In this document: piece by piece, positions 62,249-64,000 of the stretch | How positions within the stretch are numbered: position 1 is the first letter of the stretch | Layout: each line of letters opens with the position of its first letter | NCBI GenBank assembly: GCA_025642065.1 | Contig: JAODUP010000669.1 | Location: 62,001-126,000, forward strand | From: Paralvinella palmiformis | Lineage: Eukaryota; Annelida; Polychaeta; Terebellida; Alvinellidae | DNA length: 64,000 nt | Direction: 5' to 3' | Program-made: the position numbers and the translations under genes | The notes under the pieces: generated by a model | What the model was told of the DNA's origin: nothing | The model's input: the letters and a program-made list of their open reading frames with translations, nothing else | The model's database searches: none

Positions 62249-62449
62249 TTAAACACCGTGTCGCAAAGATTCCTTCCGATACATAAAAGAAACTCGACAT
62301 GAGCGATGCTCAGGTAACCGATACAAACCTGTGACACAAGTGGTAGGAATATAAGTTCGTGGCATTGTTAGGTACATTTGTTTATTTAGAAGTAGCATAC
62401 AGCCTAGAATAATCAGTGATGAACAGATGAAGAGTGTTATTTTTCTCAT
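62249..62449 (-). pseudogene. Truncated second copy of the glycosyltransferase N-terminus
   Basis: This 66-codon frame has residues 1-41 identical to the intact gene at 59529-60566, covering tail, membrane anchor and stem. It then crosses the duplication junction at 62326/62327 into unrelated sequence for 25 codons and stops. No catalytic residues remain. Its upstream DNA is a near-identical copy of that of the intact gene, so it may be transcribed. A product would be a short membrane-anchored peptide, if any. Confidence 0.85.
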
Positions 62450-64000
62450 GGCGCCTGTATTTGAGCAATCTGCTTAAATTCTCCTCAATATGTTGTCTCT
62501 CTGTCAGGATAATATAGAACCGGGATATAGTTATCAGCTATAATTGCCTTATGTATCTATAGTTTCAAAAACAAACTAGAAAATGAAAATATAATAAATA
62601 ACATATAAGATTGATAAGTACCTTATCAAATCAAACACTACTCAAAGGTCCAAGTTAAGACCGCTTTGACATATGATCATTCACTATCCACTGTCTATAC
62701 TCATTCTCTACTTGCGCTCATTATCTTCCTAAATAGTATTTAAGAAAATCTATGCCCAGATATAGAATTAATGCTAGCATTTTAACATCCGAGTGAAGTA
62801 GAAGCTAGACGGCCTTTGTTTGACTCCAATAACCGCACACACAAATGGACCCCATCGCGCGAGATTCAGATCAAATAAACGAAAACGAGGCTCTTAACAG
62901 TACATTCCAGAGACAATTAAATTTAAGGTGTAATATCAATCAAATGTTTGAGTTAACCTAAATATGTATCAAATTCAAAATATGTCCCTATAACATTTAA
63001 AGCAATGGCTGTATTAAGCGAAATAGTCATATTTTCTAATAATGTTTTATGTACCCCCGGATGAAGAGCTTCATGTTTTTGAAACAAAAAGCTGTAAGTA
63101 CCAGCACTAATTAAAAGTTTCAGCATGATTAGCTGTCAGCACGTTTAGTTTTATGTATAAATATCGCTGACATTTATGGAAGCAAAATCGGATGTTAAAT
63201 CAGTTTTACATGCACATATCTTTAGCACTAGTTCAACGTTCTTGATAATTTCAACATGACAGGTCAAAAAACGAAAACTTTGTTCGTATGATGCTTAATT
63301 TAAGCTCAACGTTTTACAATATACAAAACTTGTGTTTGGTTGGCAGAAATGTGCTGCCGAATTACAAGAATCACACGAGACAAAAAGAAACTTGTTGTGG
63401 TCGCTCTACCCCGTATGCTGCTAATGACACTGCCCTTCGTGGGTGGATGCTTATGAACAGATAAAGTGGTTATATCGTAATACAAATTACGTGACAATGT
63501 TAGCCATAAAACAGGTTTGATGAATTACAAACTTTTTCTACCTTCCTCGGTCGAGGTATCATGTAATGATTGGACATTTTTGTTGTTGATATGATATAGC
63601 ATGGAAATGTAACGCACATATAGGATTATCTTATGTTTTCATAGTACAATCTAATAGTTAATTAGTCTGAAGTCATGACAAGAGTAGGAACCTATAAGTG
63701 ACAGCTTTTATAATTTGAATGTAGTATCGGGGAGGAAAAGATGGATGAGAAACGTCATTGTAAAACAATCCTTCATTTACACGGAGATATTACAGAAGTA
63801 TGATGGGCTGATATTTCAACGTCGAACTCCAACGTTCAAAGCTAAAATCGGTGATTTAATCTGCAAATATTTGGTATATTTTAGCGACACATAGCCGCCT
63901 CACAACATCACCAGGAAGTATGCACCTACGCCATAGAAAAAGTCTTCAATGTCAAACCCAAGTAACACGCAGTCAATATCTGAGAAAGGGTCGCGAAACA
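62327..64000. repeat. Tandem duplication unit, copy 2 (cut by window end)
   Basis: 1674 bases of the second copy are visible and nearly identical to copy 1. I noticed two substitutions: T at 60726 versus G at 62609, and G at 61014 versus A at 62897. The last bases fall inside the copy of the serine-rich frame. Whether a third copy follows cannot be seen. Confidence 0.95.

Larger units (their letters stand above)
60444..62326. repeat. Tandem duplication unit, copy 1 (1883 bp)
   Basis: Bases 60444-62326 are repeated head-to-tail from 62327 on, with a constant offset of 1883. The unit contains the first 41 codons of the glycosyltransferase (reverse strand), its upstream DNA, and a serine-rich frame at 62066-62218. 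Confidence 0.95.

Noticed and set aside
60444..64000. LTR retrotransposon with long terminal repeats
   Set aside because: The two copies are directly adjacent with no internal gag-pol region, so it is a tandem duplication.

Overview
This is an AT-rich, intron-rich metazoan nuclear window. It has GT-AG spliced genes, many TA microsatellites, tRNA-derived SINEs and many decayed non-LTR retrotransposon and DNA-transposon fragments. The exon sequences and repeat types suggest a lophotrochozoan, probably a mollusc such as a gastropod; that placement is inference. I see no bacterial genes, CRISPR array, rRNA or credible functional tRNA gene.

Layout. Bases 1-5488 are gene-poor and hold a 417-bp tandem duplication, a LINE tail and SINE pieces. 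Bases 5489-19913 (+) carry the last fifteen coding exons of an NT5DC2/NT5DC3-type HAD 5'-nucleotidase-domain protein; its N-terminus lies upstream. Bases 19914-25448 are intergenic. Bases 25449-34186 (-) carry a complete eight-exon RSRC1 gene, an SR-related splicing factor of 318 residues. It converges on the NT5DC gene. Bases 34187-59500 form a transposon graveyard: MULE, Harbinger-like and other transposase relics, five larger LINE relics of at least three kinds (jockey/CR1-like, L2-like, Tx1/L1-like), and nested SINEs. Bases 59529-60566 (-) carry an intact intronless type II membrane glycosyltransferase. Its first 41 codons plus about 1.76 kb of upstream DNA are duplicated head-to-tail (unit 1883 bp) to the window end, giving a truncated second copy.

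How the genes relate. The three protein genes have no evident functional link. NT5DC proteins are HAD-family, RSRC1 acts in pre-mRNA splicing, and the glycosyltransferase should act in the Golgi lumen. I built both multi-exon models by hand from splice sites and reading phase. Every junction given keeps the frame, and the RSRC1 model comes out close in length to the vertebrate protein. Introns of both genes host several short DNA transposons with recognisable terminal inverted repeats, including a long foldback element in RSRC1.

I found no clearly new multi-gene system. The points most worth following are the very recent glycosyltransferase duplication, the foldback element inside RSRC1, the MULE relic, and a short serine-rich reading frame inside the duplicated unit.
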